A DNA stretch of 5,949 nucleotides from Verrucomicrobiales bacterium (GTDB taxonomy: Bacteria > Verrucomicrobiota > Verrucomicrobiia > Verrucomicrobiales > DEV007), in the NCBI GenBank assembly GCA_017991025.1, contig JAGNMT010000241.1, positions 1-5,949 on the forward strand, read 5' to 3'. The notes under the pieces are model-generated. The model worked only from the letters and a program-made list of their open reading frames with translations. It was not told the origin of the DNA and did no database searches. Positions 4,817-5,949 of this stretch are shown piece after piece. The position numbers and the translations under genes were made by a program. Each line of letters starts with the position of its first letter. The stretch's first letter is position 1.

Positions 4817-5949
4817 CTAGAAAAGCTCGCGAATCGGCCTCGGCGAGGTCATTGTCGTCAGCAGCTCATTTGAGAGTCCTTCCATGAGACGCACCTTGTT
4901 CAAGTCGAGAAGCGAGTGCAGAATCGTGGCGGTGAGGTTCTCCATGAGCACAGGTGAAGAGTCCGGTTCGCCACCGCGCCGGTCACTTTGCCCGATGACC
5001 TGCCCGGTTTTTAATCCGCCGCCGTAGAGAATGAGCGGCGCGAGATTGCCCCAGTGATCGCGTCCTCCGCCTTTGTTGATGACGGGATTTCGTCCCATCT
5101 CGCCGCAGCAGACGAGGAGGATCTTTTCAGTCAGTCCGCGGTTTTCGACGTCCTCGATAAAGGCGCTCACGGCATGGTCAAAAGGCGCACCGACATACTC
5201 CATGCCTTCGGTCATGGTGGCGTTGTTCTGGTCCGCGTGCATGTCCCAGACGAAGTTCGTTGTGACCGTGACAAATCCGGCACCGCGCTCGCAGAGCCGG
5301 CGGGCGAGAAGCAAAAGCTTCCCGATGTTCTGGCTGTGGTCGCGATACCGTTCGTAATTTTTCCAGACCTGACGGATCGAATTCGGATTCACGAGCGGAG
5401 CGGTGTCGTAACGGGCGATGGTTCGCGGATCCTCTTTGGAAACATCAAACGAATCGGCGATACCACCGAGGATCATATCAAAGGCCTGGCCCTGGAATCC
5501 GCTCATCCCGGCGGCTCCTGTTTCATCGAGTCGACGCTTTGCGGAGTCGAGGTCGTTCAAGAGCAAACGCCGGTCATCGAAGCGATCACGGGCCATCTTC
5601 AAGGTCATATCGGCCTGCATCGTCGCGCCTTCGCCGGGCTCGTAGGGGGCATAAGCCGCCCCGAGAGGACCAGCCGAGGCAAAGTCACCGAAAGTTTTGA
5701 TCATGTTCATCGCCTTCGCATCGACGGCCTTCGGATAGAGGGCAATGTTGCGCGGCAGTCCGCTACCGGGATCGTTCGTGCCCGCGACCCGGGCATAGAG
5801 CGAGCCGATATTCGCCCCGAGTGAATTTTTCCCGACGATGGGCTTGATGTCGTGTGCTCCGGTTCCGGTGGTGAACGAGCGGACAATCGCAAGCTTGTGC
5901 GCCAGTGCCGCGAGCTTTGGAAAGGTCGCCCCGAACGTGACTCCGGGCA
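4817..5949 (-). CDS. DUF1501 domain-containing protein, partial (N-terminus off the right edge)
   Basis: The frame is open to the right edge, giving the last 376 residues. The first visible part (PGVTFGATFPKLAALAHKL, then VRSFTTGTGAHDIKPIVG and ANIGSLYARVAGTNDPGSG) is in frame with the rest, so the first internal ATG at 5710 is not the true start. DUF1501 proteins have the alkaline-phosphatase/sulfatase fold, usually run to about 430-480 residues and often carry a Tat signal. The missing part is therefore roughly the first 60-100 residues. Family motifs include WDMHADQNN (about 234-242), GEMGRNP (282-288), GGGRDHWGNLAP (293-304) and the C-terminal MENLTATILHSLLDL. The substrate is unknown. 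In Planctomycetes and Verrucomicrobia the gene usually follows a DUF1549/DUF1553 cytochrome gene, which would be upstream outside the window. Here a different cytochrome-bearing gene lies downstream. Confidence 0.93.
   Translation of the reverse strand, partial: PGVTFGATFPKLAALAHKLAIVRSFTTGTGAHDIKPIVGKNSLGANIGSLYARVAGTNDPGSGLPRNIALYPKAVDAKAMNMIKTFGDFASAGPLGAAYAPYEPGEGATMQADMTLKMARDRFDDRRLLLNDLDSAKRRLDETGAAGMSGFQGQAFDMILGGIADSFDVSKEDPRTIARYDTAPLVNPNSIRQVWKNYERYRDHSQNIGKLLLLARRLCERGAGFVTVTTNFVWDMHADQNNATMTEGMEYVGAPFDHAVSAFIEDVENRGLTEKILLVCCGEMGRNPVINKGGGRDHWGNLAPLILYGGGLKTGQVIGQSDRRGGEPDSSPVLMENLTATILHSLLDLNKVRLMEGLSNELLTTMTSPRPIRELF

Noticed and set aside
5708..5710. ATG at 5710 as the start of the DUF1501 gene
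   Set aside because: The same frame stays open to the window edge and carries conserved DUF1501 residues upstream of this Met, so it is internal.
5054..5824. Plus-strand ORF of 256 residues
   Set aside because: Lies wholly antisense to the well-supported DUF1501 gene. Its length is explained by GC-rich codon bias on the other strand, and it shows no family motif.
1..5949. tRNA, rRNA, CRISPR arrays, transposases or attachment sites
   Set aside because: None seen: no regularly spaced repeats, no cloverleaf-like sequence, no transposase motifs or terminal inverted repeats with target duplications.

Overview
The window reads as a GC-rich bacterial chromosome segment. It most likely comes from the Planctomycetes-Verrucomicrobia group, with Verrucomicrobia slightly favoured. 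The reasons are a DUF1501 protein, a DUF2231-type membrane protein fused to a 'planctomycete cytochrome c' domain, and a four-helix-bundle suffix-domain protein with a topoisomerase-type zinc finger. All three are characteristic of that group. Every credible gene lies on the minus strand, so transcription runs from high to low coordinates, and nearly all plus-strand open frames are antisense shadows.

Region 1 (about 5949-3807) looks like housekeeping or accessory metabolism. It holds the last 376 residues of a DUF1501 (alkaline-phosphatase-fold) protein that runs off the right edge. A short possible terminator and a promoter follow, then a 304-residue membrane protein with a C-terminal CxxCH cytochrome c domain. 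Region 2 (about 3770-2075) holds a four-helix-bundle suffix-domain protein with a C-terminal C4 zinc finger and an unrecognised acidic 256-residue protein. A perfect 17-bp palindrome spans the stop codon of the four-helix gene, and CAAAT/ATTTG repeats sit inside its promoter.

Region 3 (about 1945-1) is the most interesting part and looks like a compact defence-type cassette. A good sigma70-like promoter (TTGGCG-N17-TATAAG) drives a 33-residue small ORF. The stop of that ORF overlaps the start of a 177-residue protein. This protein combines the PD-(D/E)XK nuclease domain of a type I restriction HsdR subunit with a C-terminal tail that resembles the end of Mrr-type restriction enzymes; the whole HsdR helicase motor is absent. 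A DUF5677 protein follows after 37 bp, and 5 bp further on comes the start of a HigB-type (RelE/ParE superfamily) toxin that runs off the left edge, where a HigA antitoxin would be expected. The chimera may be a deletion scar between hsdR and mrr, or a minimal nuclease that has become functional. Sequence alone cannot decide this.

Three genes have promoter-like elements ending 5-10 nt before the chosen ATG, with little or no Shine-Dalgarno sequence in two of them. This suggests leaderless or very short-leader mRNAs and supports the shorter start sites chosen here. No tRNA, rRNA, CRISPR array or intact transposase was seen, and no stretch over 300 bases lacks a gene.
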